Positions 7,797-16,385 of a stretch of 64,000 nucleotides of DNA are shown in pieces (position 1 is the stretch's first letter; the number at the start of each line of letters is the position of its first letter). This stretch comes from CAZIZT01 sp964544085 (GTDB lineage: Bacteria; Campylobacterota_A; Desulfurellia; Desulfurellales; Hippeaceae), in the NCBI GenBank assembly GCA_964544085.1, contig CAZIZT010000028.1, positions 1-64,000 on the forward strand, given 5' to 3'. Position numbers and translations under genes: made by a program. The notes under the pieces were generated by a model, which was given only the letters and a program-made list of their open reading frames with translations, searched no databases and was not told the origin of the DNA.

Positions 7797-9579
7797 TGTT
7801 GATACCGAGGATCTCGTCTATCTCTTTGGAGTCTATTATTTCCTTTTCAAGCAGTGTGTTCGCCATCTTCTCAAGTTTGTCTCTATTTTTTCTTATGATG
7901 TCGAGTGCCGTTTGATAGCCCTGTTCCACAATGGATTGTATTTCCTTGTCGATTAGTTTTGCAGTCTCCTCGCTGTAGGTTTTCTTCAGCGCCATGTCTC
8001 TGCCAAGAAACACCTCTTTGCTCTCCTCTGAGAATGAGATCGGACCCAGTGAGCTCATGCCCCACTCACACACCATCTTTCTTGCAATTTCTGTTGCCTT
8101 CTCTATATCGTTTCCGGCTCCTGTGGTTATGGTATTAAGCATTATCTCTTCGGCTGCTCTTCCTCCCATCAGTACCGCGATTCTGTTTAACAGGTATTCT
8201 TTGTCGTAGGTGTATCTATCATCTTCCGGTAACTGCTGTGTTACTCCAAGTGCCATGCCACGCGGTATAATGCTGACTTTGTGCACCGGATCAGTATTGG
8301 GCAACATCTTTGCAACAATTGCATGACCAGATTCGTGATATGCTGTTGTTTTTTTCTCTCGTTCGCTGATGATAACATTCTTGCGCTCAGGTCCCATAAG
8401 CACCTTGTCTTTGGCTATGTCAAACTCTTCCATGCTTACCTTTGTCTTGTTTCTTTTTGCCGCAAGCAAAGCTGCTTCGTTGACGAGGTTTGCAAGATCA
8501 GCTCCCACAAATCCTGCAGTGGATTTTGCTATTACTTCCAGATCCACATCATCATCAAGCGGTATCTTTCTCGTGTGCACCTTCAGTATTTCAAGTCTGC
8601 CGCGCACATCCGGTCTTGGCACAACGACTCTTCTGTCAAATCTGCCAGGCCTTAAAAGAGCTGGGTCGAGAACATCAGGTCTATTTGTTGCTGCAATAAC
8701 GATTATGTTTGTATCTGTCTGGAAACCATCCATTTCAACCAGCAACTGATTGAGTGTTTGCTCCCTTTCATCGTTGCCACCGCCTACACCGGCACCTCTT
8801 TGCCTGCCTACTGCGTCAATCTCGTCAATAAACACAATGCACGGTGCGTTTCGCTTGGCTTGATTGAACAGATCCCTTACCCTGCTTGCGCCAACTCCCA
8901 CGAACATTTCAACAAAATCTGAACCGCTTATACTGAAGAAAGGAACACCAGCTTCACCGGCAACAGCTTTTGCTATCAGTGTTTTGCCGGTACCAGGGGC
9001 TCCAACGAGTAGAACGCCTTTGGGTATTTTTGCGCCGATTTTTGTGAATCTATGAGGATCCTTTAAGAATTCAATAATCTCCTGTAGCTCTTCCTTAACC
9101 TCCTCGATACCAGCGACATCTTTGAATGTTACCCTGTTTTTGCTATCACTGACAAACAGGCGCGCATTACTCTTTCCAAATGAGAGAGCTTTGCCGCCTT
9201 TGTTCATCTGGTTCATAAAGTATACCCAGATGAATATGAAAATCAGCATTGGTGCCCAATAGATGAGAATATTGGTGAGAATGGAGTTGTTCTTTTCCGG
9301 TTTTATCTGGACGTTGATGTTGTGTTTGACGAACAGGTCTGCAATCTTTTGAACATCAGGCACGTAGGTTTTGTAACGCTTGTTTTGGCGCGTTATTACA
9401 TAAACGTAATGACCATCTATACGTGCTCTTTTAATTGTATCCTTTTTTATTGCCTCTATGAGCTGGTTGTAGTCCATGGATGCGTAGTTATAACCGGTAT
9501 TGTTGAACATGTTGAATAACAGTATCATTAAAACCGCTATAATCATCCATAGAAGTGCGTTTCGGTAAAACGGTGACAT
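7777..9579 (-). CDS. ftsH: ATP-dependent zinc metalloprotease FtsH
   Basis: Membrane-anchored AAA+ protease that degrades misfolded membrane proteins and unstable regulators, 600 residues. Two membrane spans (about 8-26 and 103-122) flank a small periplasmic domain. Walker A is GAPGTGKT (193-200), Walker B includes IVFIDEIDA (about 248-256), the second region of homology carries AATNRPDVLDPALLRPGRFDRR in shortened form (296-317), and the zinc site is HESGH (415-419). The SD AAAGGGGG precedes the ATG, and a promoter lies at 9598-9626. The gene runs into folP with a 20 bp overlap. Confidence 0.98.
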   Translation of the reverse strand: MSPFYRNALLWMIIAVLMILLFNMFNNTGYNYASMDYNQLIEAIKKDTIKRARIDGHYVYVITRQNKRYKTYVPDVQKIADLFVKHNINVQIKPEKNNSILTNILIYWAPMLIFIFIWVYFMNQMNKGGKALSFGKSNARLFVSDSKNRVTFKDVAGIEEVKEELQEIIEFLKDPHRFTKIGAKIPKGVLLVGAPGTGKTLIAKAVAGEAGVPFFSISGSDFVEMFVGVGASRVRDLFNQAKRNAPCIVFIDEIDAVGRQRGAGVGGGNDEREQTLNQLLVEMDGFQTDTNIIVIAATNRPDVLDPALLRPGRFDRRVVVPRPDVRGRLEILKVHTRKIPLDDDVDLEVIAKSTAGFVGADLANLVNEAALLAAKRNKTKVSMEEFDIAKDKVLMGPERKNVIISEREKKTTAYHESGHAIVAKMLPNTDPVHKVSIIPRGMALGVTQQLPEDDRYTYDKEYLLNRIAVLMGGRAAEEIMLNTITTGAGNDIEKATEIARKMVCEWGMSSLGPISFSEESKEVFLGRDMALKKTYSEETAKLIDKEIQSIVEQGYQTALDIIRKNRDKLEKMANTLLEKEIIDSKEIDEILGINNEDRAA

Positions 9580-9597
9580 TCAAACCCCCTTTGTAAA

Positions 9598-9626
9598 ATT
9601 CTAATCGATATTAGCAAAATAGTCAA
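9598..9626 (-). promoter_or_regulatory. ftsH promoter
   Basis: On the minus strand, -35 TTGACT (9626-9621), a 17-base spacer, and -10 TAGAAT (9603-9598), ending about 18 bases before the ftsH ATG. The sequence is AT-rich and the spacing ideal for sigma70. Confidence 0.7.
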
Positions 9627-9693
9627 AATAAGTCCACATTCAAGGGGAAAACGCTCTTGTCTGCAATATCTAAAATAGCTTGCACAAATGCAC

Positions 9694-9721
9694 TTGACTT
9701 TTATCTCCAAACCGTTAGAAT
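9694..9721 (+). promoter_or_regulatory. tRNA-Gln/tRNA-Glu promoter
   Basis: -35 TTGACT (9694-9699), 16-base spacer, -10 TAGAAT (9716-9721), 13 bases before the mature tRNA-Gln 5' end. Both hexamers equal those of the divergent ftsH promoter about 70 bases away. Confidence 0.7.
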
Positions 9722-9734
9722 CCTTATGCTGAGT

Positions 9735-9808
9735 TGGGATGTCGTCTAACGGTAGGACAGCGGACTCTGGATCCGCGAGTCGGGGTTCGAATCCCTGCAT
9801 CCCAGCCA
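9735..9808 (+). tRNA. tRNA-Gln (CTG)
   Basis: A cloverleaf can be drawn: acceptor TGGGATG (9735-9741) pairs with CATCCCA (9798-9804), the anticodon loop is CTCTGGA between GCGGA and TCCGC, and the T arm is GGGGTTCGAATCCC. Discriminator G and an encoded CCA (9806-9808) close the gene. Anticodon CTG reads CAG. Confidence 0.93.
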
Positions 9809-9818
9809 TCTTTTTAGT

Positions 9819-9893
<75 letters not shown>

Positions 9894-9902
9894 TTTTTAT
9901 CC

Positions 9903-9932
9903 TTGTCATCCGATATAGTTATAGAGTACAAT
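9903..9932 (+). promoter_or_regulatory. Promoter of the FGE-like gene
   Basis: -35 TTGTCA (9903-9908), 18-base spacer, -10 TACAAT (9927-9932). A GAGGG at 9939-9943 then precedes the ATG at 9951. Confidence 0.55.
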
Positions 9933-9950
9933 TAAAATGAGGGCGTTAAA

Positions 9951-11054
9951 ATGCGTAGAATTGCTTTTGTTGTGCTTATAATTATTTTTGTTTTTCCTCT
10001 CTGTGGTGATGCTAAAGGGCTTTTGTACAAAAACGCAACTGCCAGATGGGATGGTAGTTATCTTGTTTTTTACTTCGATCTGGTAGGTAAACCCGGCACG
10101 AAATACGTTGTTGGCATACAGATAAGGGCTAATAGGAACCTGTATCCCACCCGTTCTTTACATTTGAAAGGTGATATCGGTCTTGTAAGTGTTGGCAACA
10201 ATAAGCACATCTATTGGGATGTTTACAAGGATTTCCCACATGGTTTGCCGGATAATGCGACATGGACGCTACTTGTTAGGCCCACACACTACACAAATGC
10301 GCTTGGCATGAAGTTCGTCTATATCCCGGGTGGATGCTATATGATGGGTGCTGCACCATCGGATAAATTCGCAAGACAGGATGAAAAACCCAGGCACGAG
10401 GTGTGCGTTCACGGCTTTTTTATGGGGCAGTACGAGGTTACAAACAGACAGTATAAGATGTTCGATCCGACCCACAACAGTGGTTCTGGCAAACTGTACA
10501 ATCTAAACGCTGATAATCAACCGGTTGTTAATGTCTCATGGGATGAGGTTCAAAAGTACATAAAGTGGCTAATCCTGCAGACAGGGGAGATATACAGGCT
10601 TCCAACAGAGGCTGAATGGGAATATGCTGCGCGGGCAGGTATAGAGAGCAGAGATACTTACTGGAAGAATCCCAAAGATGCATGTAAATACGCCAACGTT
10701 TATGATGAAACAGCCCACAGTAAACTAAAAAGCTATATGCAAAAACCGTTTCCCTGCTCGGATGGCTATGTTGCAACGGCGCCCGTGGGCTCTTTTTTGC
10801 CCAATAGATTCGATTTGTACGATATGCTTGGGAACGCCTCGGAATGGTGTATGGATACCTACTATGCCAAGTTCTATTCAATCAGCAAAAAGAATAACCC
10901 TGTCTATCTCAATCCTTATGTTTCTCTTGCAAAATCTGTAAGGGGCGGGCACTGGTACAGCCCACAAGCCGATGTACGTTTAAGCGCACGCAGTAACTAT
11001 ATGCCCGGACTCATAAGTGACTTTCTGGGCTTTAGACTTGTGCTTGAGCCTTGA
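9951..11054 (+). CDS. Secreted FGE/SUMF1-fold protein, probably non-catalytic
   Basis: A 367-residue exported protein: signal peptide about 1-22 (GDAKG), a beta-rich N-terminal region of about 85 residues, then a formylglycine-generating-enzyme (FGE) fold from about 115 to the end. Family marks are the start of the domain (GMKFVYIPGG), the YEVTNRQY box, RLPTEAEWEYAAR, GNASEWC and the closing SVRGGHWY...FLGFRLV. True FGEs end in GFRCA with an earlier reactive cysteine; here the equivalent is GFRLV, so sulfatase activation is unlikely. No sulfatase gene is in the window. Such paralogues often act as structural or ligand-binding modules. The 3' end overlaps aroQ on the other strand by 23 bp. Confidence 0.8.
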   Translation: MRRIAFVVLIIIFVFPLCGDAKGLLYKNATARWDGSYLVFYFDLVGKPGTKYVVGIQIRANRNLYPTRSLHLKGDIGLVSVGNNKHIYWDVYKDFPHGLPDNATWTLLVRPTHYTNALGMKFVYIPGGCYMMGAAPSDKFARQDEKPRHEVCVHGFFMGQYEVTNRQYKMFDPTHNSGSGKLYNLNADNQPVVNVSWDEVQKYIKWLILQTGEIYRLPTEAEWEYAARAGIESRDTYWKNPKDACKYANVYDETAHSKLKSYMQKPFPCSDGYVATAPVGSFLPNRFDLYDMLGNASEWCMDTYYAKFYSISKKNNPVYLNPYVSLAKSVRGGHWYSPQADVRLSARSNYMPGLISDFLGFRLVLEP

Positions 11055-11478
11055 TTAGACTAACTATAGCTTCCAGCGCCAGTTCATAAGAAAGAGCACC
11101 GAAACCACATATTACCCCTGTTGCAATGTCCGACAGCATTGATCTGTGCCTGAAGGGGTCGCGAGAGAATATGTTGGATAGGTGTACCTCTATGAAGGGA
11201 AGGCCGCAGGTAAGCAGCGCATCCCTTATAGCAATACTTGTGTGGGTATATGCAGCAGCATTAATAATAATGCCGTCGGCGTCGTCGCGTAGACCCTGAA
11301 TAAAATCTACAATCGCTCCCTCATGGTTTGACTGGAAACATTCGAGTTTCACGCCAAGCTGTTGCGCCTTTTCATGAAGCTCTCTGTTGATTTCATCGAG
11401 GGTTTTTTTGCCGTAGATCTCGGGTTGACGCTTGCCGAGCATGTTTAGATTCGGGCCATGAATTACAGCTACCTTCAT
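11032..11478 (-). CDS. aroQ: 3-dehydroquinate dehydratase, type II
   Basis: Dehydrates 3-dehydroquinate to 3-dehydroshikimate in the shikimate pathway. At 148 residues it has the normal type II size and forms dodecamers in the family. Visible motifs are GPNLNMLGKRQPEIYG with catalytic Arg and Tyr near residues 18-24, the INAAAYTHTS loop, and EVHLSN with the catalytic His near residue 99. It is the last gene of the rpsO-to-aroQ operon, three bases after the HIT gene. Its 3' end runs 23 bp into the opposing FGE-like gene, with no terminator seen. Confidence 0.97.
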   Translation of the reverse strand: MKVAVIHGPNLNMLGKRQPEIYGKKTLDEINRELHEKAQQLGVKLECFQSNHEGAIVDFIQGLRDDADGIIINAAAYTHTSIAIRDALLTCGLPFIEVHLSNIFSRDPFRHRSMLSDIATGVICGFGALSYELALEAIVSLIKAQAQV

Positions 11479-11481
11479 GAT

Positions 11482-11817
11482 TTATGCCGAAAATATAAGT
11501 TTTTTACCACCCAGCAGATGCATGTGTAGATGGAAAATCTCCTGTCCGGAGTCGGGACCATTGTTAATTACTATCCTGTAGCCGCTCTTGTCGATACCAA
11601 GTTCTTTTGCGATGCGGTTTGCAATTACTGCCATATCCCCGATGATATGCTTGTTAGACTCGTCAATGTCGGCAAGATACTCGATGTGTTCTTTGGGAAT
11701 GATGAGGATATGAACCGGGGCTTTGGGGTTAATGTCTTTGAATGCGAGATATTTATCGTCTTCGTAAACCTTTGTGGATGGCAGCTCACCCTTCACTATT
11801 TTGCAGAACACGCACAT
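11482..11817 (-). CDS. HIT-family nucleotide hydrolase (HinT-like)
   Basis: A 111-residue histidine-triad protein of the HinT branch, which hydrolyses purine nucleoside phosphoramidates and aminoacyl-adenylates. The catalytic HxHxH triad is HLHMH near residues 98-102, and the N-terminal part carries CVFCKIVKGELPS with the CxxC seen in many HinT proteins. The SD AGGAGGGT overlaps the purA stop codon, so translation is likely coupled to purA. It is part of the purA-HIT-aroQ segment of the operon. Confidence 0.93.
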   Translation of the reverse strand: MCVFCKIVKGELPSTKVYEDDKYLAFKDINPKAPVHILIIPKEHIEYLADIDESNKHIIGDMAVIANRIAKELGIDKSGYRIVINNGPDSGQEIFHLHMHLLGGKKLIFSA

Positions 11818-11826
11818 GGCACCCTC

Positions 11827-13092
11827 CTATCTTGCTATGATCTGGCTTCTCTTTGATCCTGTGGAGACATAGGTTACAGGTATGCCCAGATACTCTTCGA
11901 TAAAGCGGATATACTCCATTGCCTCCTTCGGTAACGCGTCGTATGTTTCAACACCAGCGGTTTTTTCCCACCCTTTGAAACGTTCGTAAATAGGTTTACA
12001 CCTTCCAAATTCACTCAAAGATGATGGAACATACTCGATCCTTTTGCCATCCAGTTCATAAGCCACGCACACCATGATCTCATCAAGTCCATCCAGGACA
12101 TCTATTTTAGTCATTGCTATCTCATCCATACCGTTCAACATGACGGCGTACTTTACGAGCACAAGATCGAGCCAGCCACACCGTCTGGGTCTGCCTGTTG
12201 TGGCTCCATATTCACTACCCCTGTTTCTGATCTCGTCACCCAGCTCATCGGTTAACTCCGAAGGAAACGGTCCGTTGCCGACACGGGTTGTGTATGCCTT
12301 TACCACACCCATAACCCTATCCAGTGCTTTGTGAGAAAGTCCAGTACCCGTGAAGAGCCCACCGACGGTTGGGTTGGATGAAGTAACAAATGGATAGGTG
12401 CCAAAATCCACATCCAGCAGACACCCCTGAGCACCTTCGAATAGCAATCTTTTGCCTTGTTTCCAGGCTTCGTTTAGGTAATAGACTGTGTTTTCAATAA
12501 ACGGTGATAGTTTCTGAGCATATTTCAGGTAGGTTTCGTAAATCTCGTTGGCAGAGAATTCCTCTTGGTTATGGTGTTTCAAAAGTCTGTTTATCTCAGC
12601 AACATTATGCTCTATCTTGCTTTTTAAGAGATCTGGCTCAAGCATATCACACACGCGAATTCCTGTTCTGGCGTGTTTGTCCACATAACAGGGCCCTATG
12701 CCGCGTTTCGTGGTTCCTATTTTCGTTTTTCTGATACTCTCTTCCTTGAGTGTGTCTAAGACCTTGTGGTATGGCATCACAAGATGGGCCTTCTGGCTGA
12801 TAAGCACTCTATTATCCAGGTCAATGCCAAGCTTCTCCAGCGTCTCTTTTTCTTCTAAAAAGCTTGCAGGATCTACAACAACACCGTTGCCTATGACACA
12901 TATCTTTCCTGGATGAAGTATTCCTGAGGGGATCAGATGCAATATAAAGGTTTGATCACCAACGCAAACCGTATGCCCGGCATTGCTGCCTCCCTGGTAG
13001 CGCACAACAATATCCACATCCTTTGCCAGGATGTCAACGATTTTGCCTTTCCCTTCATCGCCCCACTGGGCACCAACAACGAGCCTGTTCAT
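11827..13092 (-). CDS. purA: Adenylosuccinate synthetase
   Basis: Makes adenylosuccinate from IMP, aspartate and GTP, the first committed step to AMP. Length is 421 residues, typical of the family. The N-terminal GQWGDEGKGKIVD loop holds the catalytic Asp and Lys, followed by GGSNAGHT, then GTTKRGIGP, and the guanine-binding TKID near residue 325. The start overlaps the hisZ stop as ATGA. The hisZ-purA pairing is common in Proteobacteria. Confidence 0.98.
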   Translation of the reverse strand: MNRLVVGAQWGDEGKGKIVDILAKDVDIVVRYQGGSNAGHTVCVGDQTFILHLIPSGILHPGKICVIGNGVVVDPASFLEEKETLEKLGIDLDNRVLISQKAHLVMPYHKVLDTLKEESIRKTKIGTTKRGIGPCYVDKHARTGIRVCDMLEPDLLKSKIEHNVAEINRLLKHHNQEEFSANEIYETYLKYAQKLSPFIENTVYYLNEAWKQGKRLLFEGAQGCLLDVDFGTYPFVTSSNPTVGGLFTGTGLSHKALDRVMGVVKAYTTRVGNGPFPSELTDELGDEIRNRGSEYGATTGRPRRCGWLDLVLVKYAVMLNGMDEIAMTKIDVLDGLDEIMVCVAYELDGKRIEYVPSSLSEFGRCKPIYERFKGWEKTAGVETYDALPKEAMEYIRFIEEYLGIPVTYVSTGSKRSQIIAR

Positions 13093-14045
13093 TCTTTATT
13101 CTCCTTTTGTGCAAGGAAATAGGTTAGTTCGTCAAGGTTTATAGCAAATCCTGTTGCTGGAATGTATCTGCCAAAGGGTTTAGTTACATTTCCGTATCTT
13201 CCGCCAACGGCAAGCTGAGTGCCATCTGAGAACAGGTCAAACACGATCCCGTGGTGGTAGAGTGGGTATTCGCAGTAGAAGAAATCCACAAACAGCTTGA
13301 CATCAGGGTGCGTGTTGTGAATGCCATTTGCAAGCTCAAGCAGCTCATCTGCCAGTCCTTTTACAGGTGCATAATCCTTTTCTTGGTCGTAATAACCACT
13401 CTGCTTGCGAAGAATGCGCAGACCTTCTGTAACTTCCTTTGGTAGATCAGGTAGTGTTTTTTGTAAAAGATCCAGGTTTTTGAATGATATCTGCTTTCTG
13501 ATCTCTTCTACCACATTTTTTTCTTCCACGCCACAGGACGCAAGTAACCGATTTATAAGATACGTATCGGCTATTTTAACCCTCAAGCCATCTATAGATA
13601 GGTTTTTCAGGGCATTGATTGCAATGTCAATTACCTCACTGTCAGCATCCAGTCCCTTTATGCCGAACAGCTCTACACCGGTTTGCCTGAACTCCCTCTT
13701 TTTGCCTGAATGTTGGGTGACGTCTCTGTATATGTTGTCTGCATAGCATACCCTTACAGGCATCTCCATATCGCTAATAATTATTGCCTGCGTTATCTGC
13801 ATGGTTATATCAGCCCTTAGCACCATGGTCTGGCCACTATTTTTGTCCACAATTTTAAACAGCTGCCGTTTCAAAGGCTCAAACAGCCCTTCAAAGATGC
13901 TGTCTTCGTAAGAAAACAAGGATGTGACAATCTCCTTATAGCCCCGCGATTTGAAATAGTTGATGAGTTTATTTTCCGTTTCACGCCTCAGTGTGGAGAT
14001 CGGTTCAAAGAATTGAACCACTCCCGAAGGGATGTTACTGTTCAA
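13089..14045 (-). CDS. hisZ: ATP phosphoribosyltransferase regulatory subunit HisZ
   Basis: A histidyl-tRNA-synthetase-like protein that lacks the anticodon-binding domain; HisZ forms an octamer with short-form HisG and confers histidine feedback control. It has 318 residues. Class II synthetase-like segments are visible: FEPISTLRRETENKLINYF, TMVLRADITMQITQ and a C-terminal AVGGRYGNVTK. The start is TTG at 14045, set by GGAG eight bases upstream; it overlaps the aminotransferase 3' end by 11 bp. No hisG is in the window, so the catalytic partner is encoded elsewhere. A genuine HisRS is unlikely at this length. Confidence 0.87.
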   Translation of the reverse strand: MNSNIPSGVVQFFEPISTLRRETENKLINYFKSRGYKEIVTSLFSYEDSIFEGLFEPLKRQLFKIVDKNSGQTMVLRADITMQITQAIIISDMEMPVRVCYADNIYRDVTQHSGKKREFRQTGVELFGIKGLDADSEVIDIAINALKNLSIDGLRVKIADTYLINRLLASCGVEEKNVVEEIRKQISFKNLDLLQKTLPDLPKEVTEGLRILRKQSGYYDQEKDYAPVKGLADELLELANGIHNTHPDVKLFVDFFYCEYPLYHHGIVFDLFSDGTQLAVGGRYGNVTKPFGRYIPATGFAINLDELTYFLAQKENKE

Positions 14046-15159
14046 GGAATATCTCCATCGCTCTCTTTACACCGCTGCCAAGCTCGATAGATATACCGAG
14101 TTTCACCAGTGCCATCTCCAGGGCTCCAATGGCAGCGAGTGTGTCAGGTTTATCAAAATAGCCCAGATGTGCAATGCGGATGATCCTGTTCTTTAGCTCA
14201 CCCTGACCGTTTGAGACGAAGACACCGTTTGATTTCATGAGATTTATAATTTTTGACGAGTCGATAGGTGTAAGGATAGCCGTTAGTGAATCGGCAGGTC
14301 TTTTTGCAAGGAGTTTCAAGCCTAAAGCTTTTGCTGCTTCCCTTGTGGCAGAGGCAAGAAGCGCATGCCTTTTAAATACGTTTTCAAGACCCTCCTCTAA
14401 AAGGCGCAACAACACTTCATGCAATCCCTCAACCAGCTTTACGGCAGGTGTATATGCACCCCCATCTGCATTTAACTCTTTGAGAATATCGAAGTAGTAA
14501 TGCCTGTTTTTGCTCTTTTTGATTTTTTCCTTTGCTTTTTCACTCACGCTCAGCATCGATAGTCCTGGTGGTAACATCAGCGCTTTCTGCGAACCGGTTA
14601 TCATTATGTCAACGCCCCATTGATCGGTTTTTATGTCCATGCAACCGATGGCTGTAATGCCATCCACAACGAACAGGACCTCTGGATAGGACTCTTTAAG
14701 CATTGTACCGATTTCATCAATAGGGTGAAAAACGCCTGTAGAGGTTTCGGATGCTTGAATGAATACTGCTTTTACATCGGGATTCCTATCGATAGCCTTC
14801 TTTATGTCATCCACCTTTGCGTAGTCACCGTAGGGATACGAAAGCTCAACTGGTATTCCATCGAAAGCCTTTACGAGTTCTCCCCACCTTTTTCCGAATT
14901 TGCCGGCGTTTATGATAATTGCTTTTTCCTGTGGTTCAAGCAAATTGGAAACACTTGCTTCCATAGCTCCAGTACCACTTGAGGCGAAAATGACCACATC
15001 GTTTTGTGTTTGGAAAAGCTTTTTTAACAAATTGCGGGTTTCCCCAAAGAGTGCCTTAAACTCCTTTGTTCGATGGTGCATTATCGGCGTTGCCATTTTG
15101 AGCATTATCTCCTCAGGCACCGGTGTGGGTCCCGGTGTCATCAGGAATAGCTTTTTCAT
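14035..15159 (-). CDS. Class V aminotransferase (alanine-glyoxylate / serine-pyruvate type)
   Basis: A PLP-dependent class V aminotransferase of 374 residues. Opening motif TPGPTPVPEEI, phosphate-binding SSGTGAMEAS (about 60-69), PLP aspartate in FVVDGITAIG (about 163-172) and Schiff-base lysine K192 in TGSQKALMLPPG. The family interconverts serine, alanine and glyoxylate, and some members are soluble hydrogenase small-subunit-like or phosphoserine/aspartate transaminases; the substrate cannot be decided here. The SD is AGGTGA. The gene sits between an M16 peptidase and hisZ in a tight operon. Confidence 0.88.
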   Translation of the reverse strand: MKKLFLMTPGPTPVPEEIMLKMATPIMHHRTKEFKALFGETRNLLKKLFQTQNDVVIFASSGTGAMEASVSNLLEPQEKAIIINAGKFGKRWGELVKAFDGIPVELSYPYGDYAKVDDIKKAIDRNPDVKAVFIQASETSTGVFHPIDEIGTMLKESYPEVLFVVDGITAIGCMDIKTDQWGVDIMITGSQKALMLPPGLSMLSVSEKAKEKIKKSKNRHYYFDILKELNADGGAYTPAVKLVEGLHEVLLRLLEEGLENVFKRHALLASATREAAKALGLKLLAKRPADSLTAILTPIDSSKIINLMKSNGVFVSNGQGELKNRIIRIAHLGYFDKPDTLAAIGALEMALVKLGISIELGSGVKRAMEIFLEQ

Positions 15160-15167
15160 GGTTTCAC

Positions 15168-16385
15168 CTACCAGTTTATCTGTTTTATGTCGCCAAGAAC
15201 GGTAATATGGAAGTTTTCGGGTTCTATCAGATCAATGATCTGAACAATATCGTCCAGTTTGACACTATCTGTTTTTGCTATTATTTCGTCTTCAGGTACG
15301 TAGTCTCCGTAAAGGATTGTGTCTATACCCTGCTTAACCATTACAGCATAGGGTGACTCAAGCGATAACATATATGATCCTTTGAAGGATGTTTTGGCTT
15401 TGTTTAGCTCCTGCCTGGTTATGTAATCCTTCTTTAGCTTCTCAATCTCTGATTTGATACTGTCCAGAAGCCTTTGGGCATTATTGTTGGAGGTACCTGC
15501 GAATATTGTGAAGAGGCCGCCCTCTCTAAAGAGCTTTACAGATGATGAAATGTTGTAGCAGAGGGATTGCTCTTCTCTTATGGTTTGAAATAGGCGTGAG
15601 CTCATGGTTCCTCCAAAGATGTCGTTCAGGAGATAGGCTGCGTATTTGCGTTCATCGTACAGGCTGAATAATTCACACCCGAGTACCACGTTGGATTGTT
15701 GTATCGGTCTATTTACAATGTCTAGTCCTTTCTTGAATCTGAAGGTTGCGTGGGCTTGGGCATCGGTGAAATATTCCTTGTAAATGAAATCCTCATCGAG
15801 AGTGCACTCAAGATCAGCAACATCACCCACGCATGAGATGATGAGTTTCTCAGGTCGGTAATGTTTTCCCATGAACCTGAGCAAATCATCGCGTGTATAG
15901 GAGAGTATATGCTGTTTTGTACCCATTATGGGTTTTCCGAAACTGCCCTCAACGGCATTCTCCATAAAGACATCAAACACATGCTCTTCCGGGTTGTCTT
16001 CCGACATATTGATCTCTTCAATGATAACACTCTTTTCTTTTTCGAGCTCTTCTGGATCAATCAATGGATGCTCAATAAGGTCTTTTAAAACACCGAAGCC
16101 CTCTTCAATGAAATCTTTAAGCACCCTTATGTAGAAACAGGTGTACTCCTTTGAGGTGAATGCATTGATAACGCCACCCAGCTGGTCTATCTCTTCGGCT
16201 ATTTCTTTGTAGCTTCTATTTGTTGTGCCTTTGAAAAGCATATGTTCGATGAAATGGGCAAGGCCCCTTTCGGAGTCTGTTTCAAAAGCGCTACCTGTGG
16301 GCACGAATATGCCCACAGAGACGCTCCTCGTTTCTTTAGGTAGTTTTTTTATTTTCATTACCGTTGTCTGAGTGGCCGGTTTCAT
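15168..16385 (-). CDS. M16-family zinc peptidase (processing-peptidase-like)
   Basis: A 405-residue pitrilysin-family metallopeptidase. The inverted zinc motif HFIEH (H44, E47, H48) and third ligand E124 in VIIEEIN, 76 residues later, are intact. A second, inactive-type M16 domain follows with the RxxY-like segment near FGGTMSSRLFQTIREEQSLCYN. The first ATG (16385) overlaps the pnp 3' end by 50 bp; an internal ATG nine codons later (16358) is an alternative, and neither has a clear SD. The rpsO-pnp-M16 order is conserved in many bacteria, although why the protease belongs there is not known. Confidence 0.93.
   Translation of the reverse strand: MKPATQTTVMKIKKLPKETRSVSVGIFVPTGSAFETDSERGLAHFIEHMLFKGTTNRSYKEIAEEIDQLGGVINAFTSKEYTCFYIRVLKDFIEEGFGVLKDLIEHPLIDPEELEKEKSVIIEEINMSEDNPEEHVFDVFMENAVEGSFGKPIMGTKQHILSYTRDDLLRFMGKHYRPEKLIISCVGDVADLECTLDEDFIYKEYFTDAQAHATFRFKKGLDIVNRPIQQSNVVLGCELFSLYDERKYAAYLLNDIFGGTMSSRLFQTIREEQSLCYNISSSVKLFREGGLFTIFAGTSNNNAQRLLDSIKSEIEKLKKDYITRQELNKAKTSFKGSYMLSLESPYAVMVKQGIDTILYGDYVPEDEIIAKTDSVKLDDIVQIIDLIEPENFHITVLGDIKQINW

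Noticed and set aside
9543..9809. Minus-strand frame running through tRNA-Gln into ftsH
   Set aside because: Its N-terminus is antisense tRNA sequence (the familiar GFEPRL-type artefact).
13089..14045. Histidyl-tRNA synthetase instead of HisZ
   Set aside because: Too short (318 residues), no anticodon-binding domain, and the position before purA is typical of hisZ.
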